The translations under genes and the position numbers were made by a program. A stretch of 64,000 nucleotides of DNA from JAQUBU01 sp036677685 (GTDB lineage Bacteria > Bacillota > Syntrophomonadia > Syntrophomonadales > Syntrophomonadaceae): contig JAVBWA010000011.1 in assembly GCA_036677685.1 (NCBI GenBank), positions 62,001 to 126,000 on the forward strand, written 5' to 3'. The notes under the pieces were generated by a model. The model worked only from the letters and a program-made list of their open reading frames with translations, was not told the DNA's origin and ran no database searches. Within the stretch, counting starts at the first letter, position 1. Every line of letters begins with the position of its first letter. This document shows, piece by piece, positions 50,682-57,514 of the stretch.

Positions 50682-50861
50682 GAAAAGATATCCTCCGCTT
50701 CTTTAAGTGGGGGGCCTATTAATAAAACTGGCGGCGGGTTCCAATTCTCCGCCTCGTTAAGCTGTGTGTTGCCCCCTACGGGGACCACTTATATTGATTC
50801 CCTTTGGGAATGATTAAATTTTGTTGAAACTGCTCCGCAATTTCTTCCGATGCTTAAAAAG
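50682..50861 (-). repeat. Intergenic repeat family, copy C (inverted, with insertion)
   Basis: Read on the minus strand it follows copy B closely: TAAGCATCGGAAGAAATTGC, GGAGCAGTTTCAACA, then GGAACCCGCCG, TATTAATAGG and ACTTAAAGAAGCGGAGGATA. About 55 extra bases with two small hairpins (CCCC/GGGG and TTCCC/GGGAA) are inserted after the first block. It lies between the UbiB-like gene and the T-box. Confidence 0.75.
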
Positions 50862-50872
50862 TTGATATTTGT

Positions 50873-52525
50873 TTAGTAATGGCCGCTCCTAATTATAGAG
50901 TAGACCATAAATAAACCCAATATCATAGCCAAAGCAAAACCCACATCCACCAGCGGAATACTGGATAAGAAACCGCCGCTGCTGTTCCCGGCGAGCAATG
51001 AAGTCCCGACAATAATACTGGCCAGAATTATAGCCAGCGAAAGCCGGTTGGATATAATGTCAGCACGGACTATAAGGGGTTTTATATTTCCATGTTCCAT
51101 TTTAATTTTTAGTTCACCGGCTTCAAGTATTCTCAGCAGATTATCAACCTCGCGGGGAAAAGCCCTGAGTAAACGAACATAATCCAAAACAAATTCTGCA
51201 GTTTCCCTTTTCAGGTTCTCGGGCAGAAATCGCTTCATCATTAGTTTCTTCCCATAAGGTTCGGCTATATCAACTATACTGAGCTTGGGGTCAAGCTGGG
51301 CGATCAGATTTTCCACAGTCATCAGCATTTTAACCATGAGGGAAAGCTCAGCCGGCAAGCGCATCTGATATTTCATGGACAAATCGATCAGTTCCCTTAA
51401 AGCTTCACCTACATTAATTTCCGACAAGGGCAGGCCATAATACTTTTGCTGCAGGCGCGACACATCCCGCCGCAGTTCCTCATGGTTTACATACTGGCTG
51501 CCGATCCCGATATCCAGTAAAGCCCGGCTGACCCCATTGGTATCGTATCGCATCATATTGACAATCAGATTGATGCCCTTTTCCTTAATAATTTCATCTA
51601 CTATGCCCACCTGGCCAAAATCATAGAATATAATTTTTTCTCCAGCAGTGATTGCTATATTACCGGGGTGCGGATCGGCATGGAGAAATCCATGCTCATA
51701 TATCTGTTTAAAAAGCGCTTCCACTAAATGACCCGCGATTTTGTGCATGTCATAATTGCCCTTTTTAAGGTTTATAAAATCAGAAATCTTTACCCCTTCC
51801 ACATACTCCAAGGTCAAAACCCCGGATGAGGAATATTCCCAAATAACCCGGGGAATTATCACATTTTCATCACCTTGAAAATTTCTATAGAATATATCAG
51901 CATTGCGGGCTTCCTTGCGAAAATCCAATTCATTGCGCAGGGCCTGACCCAACTCCATAATTATTTCGCTTATCCGGTACATCTTGGCCCAATTATTGCG
52001 TCTTTCCAGCAGGCAACTTAATTCGATCAATATATCCAGGTCGCTTTCCATGGTTCTCTCAATACCCGGACGCTTAACCTTCAAAACCACCTTCTGACCA
52101 TTCTTTAATACCGCTTCATGAACCTGGGCAATCGATGCGGCAGCCAGAGGCTCCGGGTTAAAATAGGCAAAATCCCGCTGCAGGTCCACACCTTCGCTTT
52201 TCAGAATCTCAAGCAGCTTTTCGGAGGGAAACGGCGGCACCTCATTCTGCAGTTTTTCCATTTCATTAATATATTCGGGGGGCAGGAGGTCAGGGCGCGT
52301 ACTCAGCAACTGCCCGAGTTTAACAAAGGTCGGCCCCAATTCTTCCATAGCTTCTCTTAACCTGCGGGCTATCTTGTTTGCACCCGGTTTTCCGGAAGCT
52401 ATTTCATGCTCTTTCCGGTTTCTAAAGTCAAACCTCGGAAAACGATCAAAAATAGACCCAAAACCATGTTTTATTAAAATATTGGCTATCTCCCGATATC
52501 TAGGGAGATGGCTTAATTGGTCCAA
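50873..52525 (-). CDS. AarF/UbiB (ABC1) family atypical kinase
   Basis: The 550-residue protein has the UbiB family motifs: KLGQLLSTRPDLLPPEY (KxGQ), LAAASIAQVHEAVLKNGQKV with the AAAS nucleotide loop, VVLKVKRPG with the lysine, FLHADPHPGN and FYDFGQVG. Two hydrophobic segments near the C-terminus (LAIILASIIVGTSLLAG, VGFALAMILGLFMVYSII) anchor it in the membrane. In other bacteria UbiB supports ubiquinone biosynthesis or lipid handling; in anaerobic clostridia the partner is unknown. The next gene upstream encodes a phasin-like protein. Confidence 0.92.
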   Translation of the reverse strand: MDQLSHLPRYREIANILIKHGFGSIFDRFPRFDFRNRKEHEIASGKPGANKIARRLREAMEELGPTFVKLGQLLSTRPDLLPPEYINEMEKLQNEVPPFPSEKLLEILKSEGVDLQRDFAYFNPEPLAAASIAQVHEAVLKNGQKVVLKVKRPGIERTMESDLDILIELSCLLERRNNWAKMYRISEIIMELGQALRNELDFRKEARNADIFYRNFQGDENVIIPRVIWEYSSSGVLTLEYVEGVKISDFINLKKGNYDMHKIAGHLVEALFKQIYEHGFLHADPHPGNIAITAGEKIIFYDFGQVGIVDEIIKEKGINLIVNMMRYDTNGVSRALLDIGIGSQYVNHEELRRDVSRLQQKYYGLPLSEINVGEALRELIDLSMKYQMRLPAELSLMVKMLMTVENLIAQLDPKLSIVDIAEPYGKKLMMKRFLPENLKRETAEFVLDYVRLLRAFPREVDNLLRILEAGELKIKMEHGNIKPLIVRADIISNRLSLAIILASIIVGTSLLAGNSSGGFLSSIPLVDVGFALAMILGLFMVYSIIRSGHY

Positions 52526-52566
52526 GCGGTTGCGAATCCCTATCTCAAATCTCCTCCAAAAATTAA

Positions 52567-52592
52567 TACTGCCGGGTTCAAGCCCCGGCAGT
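52567..52592 (-). terminator. Terminator of the phasin-like gene
   Basis: ACTGCCGGG and CCCGGCAGT form a nine-base stem, followed on the minus strand by ATTAATTTTTGG. It sits between the phasin-like gene and the UbiB-like gene; read-through into the latter is still possible. Confidence 0.7.
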
Positions 52593-52606
52593 TGATGAAT
52601 TTAAAT

Positions 52607-52909
52607 CTACTGTTGCTGCAGTTTCTGCTCCAAGTCCTTAATCCTCTGTTCCATGGCTTCAAGCTCTGAACGCGTAACCAGGGAGAAATTCTTTCTTACC
52701 TCGTCAAACTCTTCACTAATAACCTTGCGCATCTCTTTTCTTTCTTCTTCACCTTTCTTAATGGCATCATCCACATACTGCCGGGCCTCTTCACTAGTAA
52801 TCTCACCCTTTTCAACCATTTCGGAGAAGACTTTTTCAGCCTTTTCCCTGGTCATACTCATCGCACCCAGACCAAAGTACATCATTTTTCTCATCATATT
52901 CATATACAT
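52607..52909 (-). CDS. Phasin-like (PhaF-type) coiled-coil protein
   Basis: The 100-residue protein is nearly all helix: a hydrophobic start (MMRKMMYFGLGAMSMTREKA), EMVEKGEITSEEARQYVDDA, a charged KKGEEERKEMRKVI stretch, and a C-terminal leucine-rich coiled coil (LEAMEQRIKDLEQKLQQ). This matches short phasin/polyhydroxyalkanoate-regulator proteins. They coat storage granules, or in UbiB neighbourhoods have an unknown role. GGAGGAG lies eight bases before the ATG. Pairing with a UbiB-family kinase gene is common in Firmicutes. Confidence 0.8.
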   Translation of the reverse strand: MYMNMMRKMMYFGLGAMSMTREKAEKVFSEMVEKGEITSEEARQYVDDAIKKGEEERKEMRKVISEEFDEVRKNFSLVTRSELEAMEQRIKDLEQKLQQQ

Positions 52910-53008
52910 GCCAACTTCTCCTCCTTTTATTTAGTATACGGCTATCATACCATAATATGATGCTGCTTACTATTTTATCCGTTTAAATGCCATCTCATGC
53001 ATCAAAAC

Positions 53009-53037
53009 TTGTCAAGCTGCCGGAATCCTTGCATAAA
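53009..53037 (+). promoter_or_regulatory. Promoter candidate for the tRNA pair
   Basis: TTGTCA and CATAAA are 17 bases apart, 38 bases before tRNA-Gln. The -10 box is weak. Confidence 0.4.
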
Positions 53038-53074
53038 TAGCCTTGATTTATCACAGACTTAAATTGAATAAGGA

Positions 53075-53149
53075 TGGGATGTAGCCAAGCGGTAAGGCAA
53101 CGGACTTTGACTCCGTCATTCGTTGGTTCGAATCCAGCCATCCCAGCCA
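53075..53149 (+). tRNA. tRNA-Gln (TTG)
   Basis: The 75-base cloverleaf has acceptor arms TGGGATG/CATCCCA, D-arm TAGCCAAGCGGTAAGGCA, anticodon loop CTTTGAC with anticodon TTG, T-arm GTTGGTTCGAATCCAGC, and an encoded GCCA end. Confidence 0.97.
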
Positions 53150-53258
53150 TTTACCTTTCTGGTACCGTTCGAAAAACACACATCGAGTTAATTTTGTCTG
53201 CTCAATGCCTTGATTTATTATCCAACAGGAATTATAATATCAATTGTGACAAAAATTC

Positions 53259-53335
53259 GGGCCATTAGCTCAATCAGGCAGAGCAGCTGACTCTTAATCA
53301 GAAGGTTGTAGGTTCGATTCCTACATGGCCCACCA
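53259..53335 (+). tRNA. tRNA-Lys (CTT)
   Basis: The 77-base cloverleaf has acceptor arms GGGCCAT/ATGGCCC, D-arm TAGCTCAATCAGGCAGAGCA, anticodon loop CTCTTAA with anticodon CTT, T-arm TGTAGGTTCGATTCCTACA, discriminator A and an encoded CCA. Confidence 0.97.
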
Positions 53336-53349
53336 TTAAAAAACAAGAA

Positions 53350-53379
53350 CCCGCCGAGGACGGCGGGATTTTATATTTT
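53350..53379 (+). terminator. Terminator of the tRNA transcript
   Basis: CCCGCC and GGCGGG pair around six bases and are followed by ATTTTATATTTT, directly after tRNA-Lys. Confidence 0.75.
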
Positions 53380-53402
53380 CTGTAATATATCTGATTTTCC
53401 TA

Positions 53403-53424
53403 TTTTGCTGCAGTTTTGCTGCAA
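53403..53424 (+). repeat. TTTTGCTGCA repeat, left of the small membrane-protein pair
   Basis: TTTTGCTGCAGTTTTGCTGC is a tandem of two TTTTGCTGCA units just downstream of tRNA-Lys. A matching TTTTTGCTGCAACGTTGCTG occurs at 54643-54666. Confidence 0.45.
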
Positions 53425-53566
53425 CGCGAGATATTTACTACCCTTTTAGAATTGCATCCATCTTATCGGCTGCTCTAAGCTGCATAAAGGTATATGAGAA
53501 GGCTAGTATTCCCGGGTTATAATATAGTAAAATATAGCATTTAAAATTTAGGTGAAGGTGTTGATA

Positions 53567-53992
53567 ATGATAAATTACATTGCAGATAGACAAAAGTTTT
53601 TTTATACATTTTTAGGTACTATATTATTCGTCCCAATAATAATCCATTTTTTATTTAGTTCACTTAATTTTTCGGAGAGAATTGTTAATAGTGTACTATC
53701 TTTGTTTTGTTTTGGTCTTTTTTACATCTTTCTAAAATTACTCCTTCTTCTTTATCAAAATACATACTTCAAAGGTGACCTAAGAATGCAAAAATGGATT
53801 AAACTTACAGCAGAGTTTTTTGTGTTTGTTCCCCTTGCTGCTCTTCTTATAGGTATTTGGATTCAAATTGAATACTTCGGCAGTCCAGAACGAACCATTG
53901 AAATCGGGAACTATGGAATGATAGGCGTAATTTTGGCTGCTTACAATCATTGGTGTAAAAATTATAAAAGTATCACGTTTTATTTTAGTTAA
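53567..53992 (+). CDS. Small polytopic membrane protein, unknown
   Basis: The 141-residue protein has about four membrane segments: FFYTFLGTILFVPIIIHFLF, VLSLFCFGLFYIFLKLLLLL, FFVFVPLAALLIGIWIQI and a weaker one near GMIGVILAAYN. I do not recognise a family. The ATG follows GAAGGTGTTGATA; a GTG five codons upstream is less well placed. The AT-rich coding and aromatic-rich content differ from the minus-strand genes before it, which suggests acquired DNA. Confidence 0.7.
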   Translation: MINYIADRQKFFYTFLGTILFVPIIIHFLFSSLNFSERIVNSVLSLFCFGLFYIFLKLLLLLYQNTYFKGDLRMQKWIKLTAEFFVFVPLAALLIGIWIQIEYFGSPERTIEIGNYGMIGVILAAYNHWCKNYKSITFYFS

Positions 53993-54126
53993 TCACGAAA
54001 AATGTTGTCTTATAAGCGGTATTGGGAAAAATATAAATAATTCCCTAGAAGGAATATTATGTTATCATTAGAAGTATATATAATAGATTACAATAAAATA
54101 TATAAGATTAAATGTAAGGAGTTACA

Positions 54127-54621
54127 ATGGAACCCGAAACCAACCTGAAATCAGAATTAGAGGGTCACATAATCCAAGCAACTGCTGAAAGGGCAAAATT
54201 TGCCGATCGTTTCTTTGCTAATTCAGTTGATGGAATTATAGTTATGACACCACTAAGATTGTTATTTTATATAACGGCTGCCTTTTTACAGCCTGTTTAT
54301 TCATCTTTATGCAACTTAACATTGTATTTACTTGTTTTCTTTTGGTATTTTTCGTACTTTCCATATAAAAATAATGGGCAAACATTGGGCAAGAAATGGC
54401 TAAAAATACGTATAGCAAATCTTGAAGGAGACAATCTCTCTTTAGGTCATTTTGTTATTAGAGAAATTGTAAAAAACGGTACTGTACTTATTGCTACATT
54501 ATTTGTAGGATATTATAGTTTGCTTTGGTTACTTACTTATTTGTTAGCCTTAACAAAGAATCGAAGAGCTCTGCATGATATCATAGCAAAAACACAGGTA
54601 ATTAATGCTGATAACAAGTAA
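54127..54621 (+). CDS. RDD family membrane protein
   Basis: The 164-residue protein fits the RDD domain: FADRFFANSVDGIIVMTPLR opens the first segment (Arg and Asp positions), GQTLGKKWLKIRIANLEGD lies between segments two and three, and RRALHDIIAKTQVI ends the protein. RDD proteins are small polytopic membrane proteins, some of them Na+(Li+)/H+ antiporters; function here is unknown. TAAGGAGTTACA gives a good ribosome site. It lies with an unknown membrane protein between two TTTTGCTGCA repeats. Confidence 0.88.
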   Translation: MEPETNLKSELEGHIIQATAERAKFADRFFANSVDGIIVMTPLRLLFYITAAFLQPVYSSLCNLTLYLLVFFWYFSYFPYKNNGQTLGKKWLKIRIANLEGDNLSLGHFVIREIVKNGTVLIATLFVGYYSLLWLLTYLLALTKNRRALHDIIAKTQVINADNK

Positions 54622-54642
54622 GCTAAGAGCAGGAATAAAAAA

Positions 54643-54666
54643 GCTTTTTGCTGCAACGTTGCTGCA
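54643..54666 (+). repeat. TTTTGCTGCA repeat, right of the small membrane-protein pair
   Basis: TTTTTGCTGCAACGTTGCTG matches 53403-53424 and closes a 1.25-kb interval beside tRNA-Lys. No integrase is present. Confidence 0.45.
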
Positions 54667-54680
54667 ATAAAGGTCATTCA

Positions 54681-54712
54681 AAAGGGGAGAAATTTATTAG
54701 ATTTCTCCCTTT
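54681..54712. terminator. Bidirectional terminator between convergent genes
   Basis: AAAGGGGAGAAAT and ATTTCTCCCTTT form a 12-base stem with A-rich and T-rich flanks on both sides, between the RDD gene and the DUF1848 gene. Confidence 0.75.
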
Positions 54713-54726
54713 AACAATTTTTAGTT

Positions 54727-55671
54727 TTAAAATATAGTACCTTGCTCCGTTTCATCATCTTTTTTATTCACAGGGTTTTGGACTTCATATTTGCCCAAGA
54801 TTGACGGGGAATCCGGGAAGTGATTGCTTTTATTCCTTCGGGCCGCAGCCAGAGTCCCTGCATAGCAATACTGGCACCCGTGGAGGCATGAATCATAGGC
54901 TCCGATATCTTTGCTGGTCACACAACCACATTCTAAACGCTGTGATTTATCCTTCTCGGATATCACGTTTATGCCAAAAACCTTTTTAATGTAGCAGTCA
55001 TCAATACATTTTCCAGGCACTAATCCAAAAGGGCTTAAATTAAGTATCTCGGCGCAACTGAAGGCTTCCATCTTCCGGTTCCGAGCCAGGGCAACAATAT
55101 ATTTGATAAGTTCTTGAACATCCGGTTCGGTTACTTGCCTTTTTACGAACAAAGCCTGATTTTCTAATCTATCAAAATTTGCCCTGGCTTTGCGGTATTC
55201 GTCAACACTGCTGACTACCAATCTTTTTGTGCTTCCTTCCAGTTCCCGGGCAATATGGTGTATTTGTTTTTTATGATAATCCATTCCGGTCGTATTGCTT
55301 ATAATAATGGGATCATACCGCCATATAACCTTATCCGGTCCGATAAGACCGGCAAGTCTTTTGAAAGTTTGAATTTCCTTTTCAATCCCGGGCAGGTTGG
55401 GTTCAATAGTTCGGGGATAGCCGTTAAGTGTGTATTGAAAGTAGTAGCGATAGCCTCTATCATCCAGTTCTTTTAGATGTTTTAGCAAGGGCTCCGGGTT
55501 CTTGGTCCAGAAAACAATAACATCCAGATCCTCCGGCTGCAACGATACATATGAAACCTGCTTGCGGTTATAGGGATTTACCACAGTGCAATAAGCGGCC
55601 CGGATACGGTTCATAAACCACTCTGCATAGAAAGCGGGTATATCGGTTCTTCTGCTGGCGCTTATTATCAA
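54727..55671 (-). CDS. DUF1848 Fe-S protein (radical-SAM-like)
   Basis: The 314-residue protein matches DUF1848: MIISASRRTDIPAFYAEWF at the start, VIVFWTKNPEPLLKHL, YRYYFQYTLNGYP, VIWRYDPIIISN, and a C-terminal cysteine cluster CGCVTSKDIGAYDSCLHGCQ followed by YCYA. The CxxxxxxxxxxxCxxxCxxC arrangement suggests an iron-sulfur cluster. The fold is related to radical-SAM TIM barrels with the cluster at the C-terminus instead of the N-terminus. Function is unknown. It is transcribed alone. Confidence 0.85.
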   Translation of the reverse strand: MIISASRRTDIPAFYAEWFMNRIRAAYCTVVNPYNRKQVSYVSLQPEDLDVIVFWTKNPEPLLKHLKELDDRGYRYYFQYTLNGYPRTIEPNLPGIEKEIQTFKRLAGLIGPDKVIWRYDPIIISNTTGMDYHKKQIHHIARELEGSTKRLVVSSVDEYRKARANFDRLENQALFVKRQVTEPDVQELIKYIVALARNRKMEAFSCAEILNLSPFGLVPGKCIDDCYIKKVFGINVISEKDKSQRLECGCVTSKDIGAYDSCLHGCQYCYAGTLAAARRNKSNHFPDSPSILGKYEVQNPVNKKDDETEQGTIF

Positions 55672-55797
55672 TGGTCATACCCCTTTCTGATAAGCAATTA
55701 AGCATTGCCACATTAACACCAGAGATAATTAATTTTTATTTGGACTGGCTTCATAATATATAAAATCTGGCCGTTCTTTCAAATAACAGGTTGCCAG

Positions 55798-55822
55798 GGT
55801 AGTGGCTTTATACCACTATACC
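55798..55822. promoter_or_regulatory. Inverted repeat upstream of gapN
   Basis: TAGTGG and CCACTA flank a 7-base spacer, about 100 bases before the dehydrogenase start. It may be an operator; no T-run follows. Confidence 0.3.
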
Positions 55823-55915
55823 ATTCTTAATAATTCCTTTCCGAATGATTATCACGCTTAAAGCCGGGATTAATACGCATACTAGATATATATTTTCGGG
55901 AAAGAGGTTTTAATA

Positions 55916-57514
55916 ATGGCTTTTGAGCAAATTATGATGGAAGCTAACACTATGGTACCTGAAGATTATCGCATCGGTGAATTCCGGGAAGGCATGAATT
56001 ATCTGCTTGGCGGGGAAATTAGAACTTTTTCCGGCAAAGGGGTGGAAGTGGTTTCACCATTGGTAATTAATAAAGGTGGGAAAAAGAGCAGCTTTACTAT
56101 TGGAAGGTATCCTGACCTGGGGCCGGAGGAGGCCTTGCAAGCCCTGGCAGCAGCGGAGAAAGCCTATGCCAGCGGTATGGGCGAATGGCCGCAGATGTCC
56201 ATTGAGCAGCGCATAAACGCTCTAAATCAATTGGCCTGGCGGATGCGCGGCATGGAAAGGAAATATGCCCTGCTGGAGATGTGGGAAATAGCCAAGCCCT
56301 TCAATTCCTGCCTCGATGAATTCAAGCGTACCTTGAAATATATTCAGGACAGCATAGAACGCCTGCGTGAACTGGATATGCAAGGCAGTTCAGTTTCCCG
56401 GGCCGAAAACTACATCTACCAGGTGAGACGTTGCCCTCTGGGGATTTGCCTGTGCATGGGGCCTTTCAATTATCCCCTTAATGAGACTTTTGCCATGCTG
56501 ATTCCCGCTTTATTAATGGGTAATACTTTAATAATCAAACCCCCTCGTTATGGAGCCCTCTGCCTGATCCCGTTTTTTGAAGCCTTTGCCAAGTCATTCC
56601 CTCCCGGAGTAGTTAATATTATCAATGGTGACGGCGCCACTATTATCAATCCGATTATGGAAAGCGGCAAGGTTTCAATACTCGGTTTTACCGGCAGCAG
56701 CCGGGTGGCCAGGCTGCTTACCGATAATTACGAGGGCAGCCACCGTCTGCGAACCATCCTGGGCCTGGAAGCCAAAAACCCGGCCTTTATTTTCCCCGAT
56801 GCCGACCTTGAATTGGCAGCACGGGAATGTGTGGATGGGGCTCTCGAGTTCAACGGCCAGCGCTGTACAGCATTGAAGCATATCTGGGTGCATGAAAAAG
56901 TGGTGGATCATTTCCTGGAGCTATTTATCCGCCGGATCGCAGAGCTCGAATGCGGAATGCCCTGGGAGGAGGGAGTCAGGATCACTCCTCTGCCTGAGGA
57001 GGGAAAATGTGAGTGGCTATCGGAATTAATCGAAGATGCCCGGCAAAAAGGCGCGCGGGTAGTTAATAAGAAAGGAGGATTGGTGGAGGATAAGCTTTTT
57101 TACCCGGCAGTTCTTTATCCGGTCAGCAAGGATATGAAAATCCATCAAGTTGAGCAGTTCGGGCCTTTAATACCTGTAAGCTCTTTTTCTGGCATGGATG
57201 AACTGGTGGATTATCTTGTTAACTCCGATTACGGCCAGCAGGCCAGTCTGTTTACCTCCTCACCCGAATATGCGGCCCCTTTAATAGATATTCTGGTTAA
57301 CCATGTATCACGGATTAACCTAAATGCTCAGTGCCGCCGCAGTCCGGATGAACTTCCCTTCACCGGCCGCAAGAATTCAGCCGAGGGAACCCTTTCCGTG
57401 ACTGATGCCTTGCGTTCCTTTTCAATACGCTCGCTGGTAGTGGCAAATGAGCAGGGCAAGGAAGTATTCTTCCGAACTCTGGAAAGCGGCTGCTCCAAGT
57501 TCTTAAGAATTTAA
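55916..57514 (+). CDS. gapN: NADP-dependent glyceraldehyde-3-phosphate dehydrogenase type (GapN-like)
   Basis: The 532-residue aldehyde dehydrogenase has the Rossmann motif ILGFTGSSRVARLL, the general base in TILGLEAKNPAFIF (about residue 285) and the nucleophile in FNGQRCTALKHIW (about 321). GapN-like segments include GPFNYPLNETFAMLIPALLM and NTLIIKPPRYGALC. Non-phosphorylating GapN makes 3-phosphoglycerate and NADPH without ATP. Other aldehydes cannot be excluded. AAAGAGG precedes the ATG. Its last four bases overlap the end of the convergent kinase gene. Confidence 0.8.
   Translation: MAFEQIMMEANTMVPEDYRIGEFREGMNYLLGGEIRTFSGKGVEVVSPLVINKGGKKSSFTIGRYPDLGPEEALQALAAAEKAYASGMGEWPQMSIEQRINALNQLAWRMRGMERKYALLEMWEIAKPFNSCLDEFKRTLKYIQDSIERLRELDMQGSSVSRAENYIYQVRRCPLGICLCMGPFNYPLNETFAMLIPALLMGNTLIIKPPRYGALCLIPFFEAFAKSFPPGVVNIINGDGATIINPIMESGKVSILGFTGSSRVARLLTDNYEGSHRLRTILGLEAKNPAFIFPDADLELAARECVDGALEFNGQRCTALKHIWVHEKVVDHFLELFIRRIAELECGMPWEEGVRITPLPEEGKCEWLSELIEDARQKGARVVNKKGGLVEDKLFYPAVLYPVSKDMKIHQVEQFGPLIPVSSFSGMDELVDYLVNSDYGQQASLFTSSPEYAAPLIDILVNHVSRINLNAQCRRSPDELPFTGRKNSAEGTLSVTDALRSFSIRSLVVANEQGKEVFFRTLESGCSKFLRI

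Noticed and set aside
53403..54666. Intact prophage or integrative element at tRNA-Lys
   Set aside because: No integrase, no phage genes and no copy of the tRNA 3' end at the far side.
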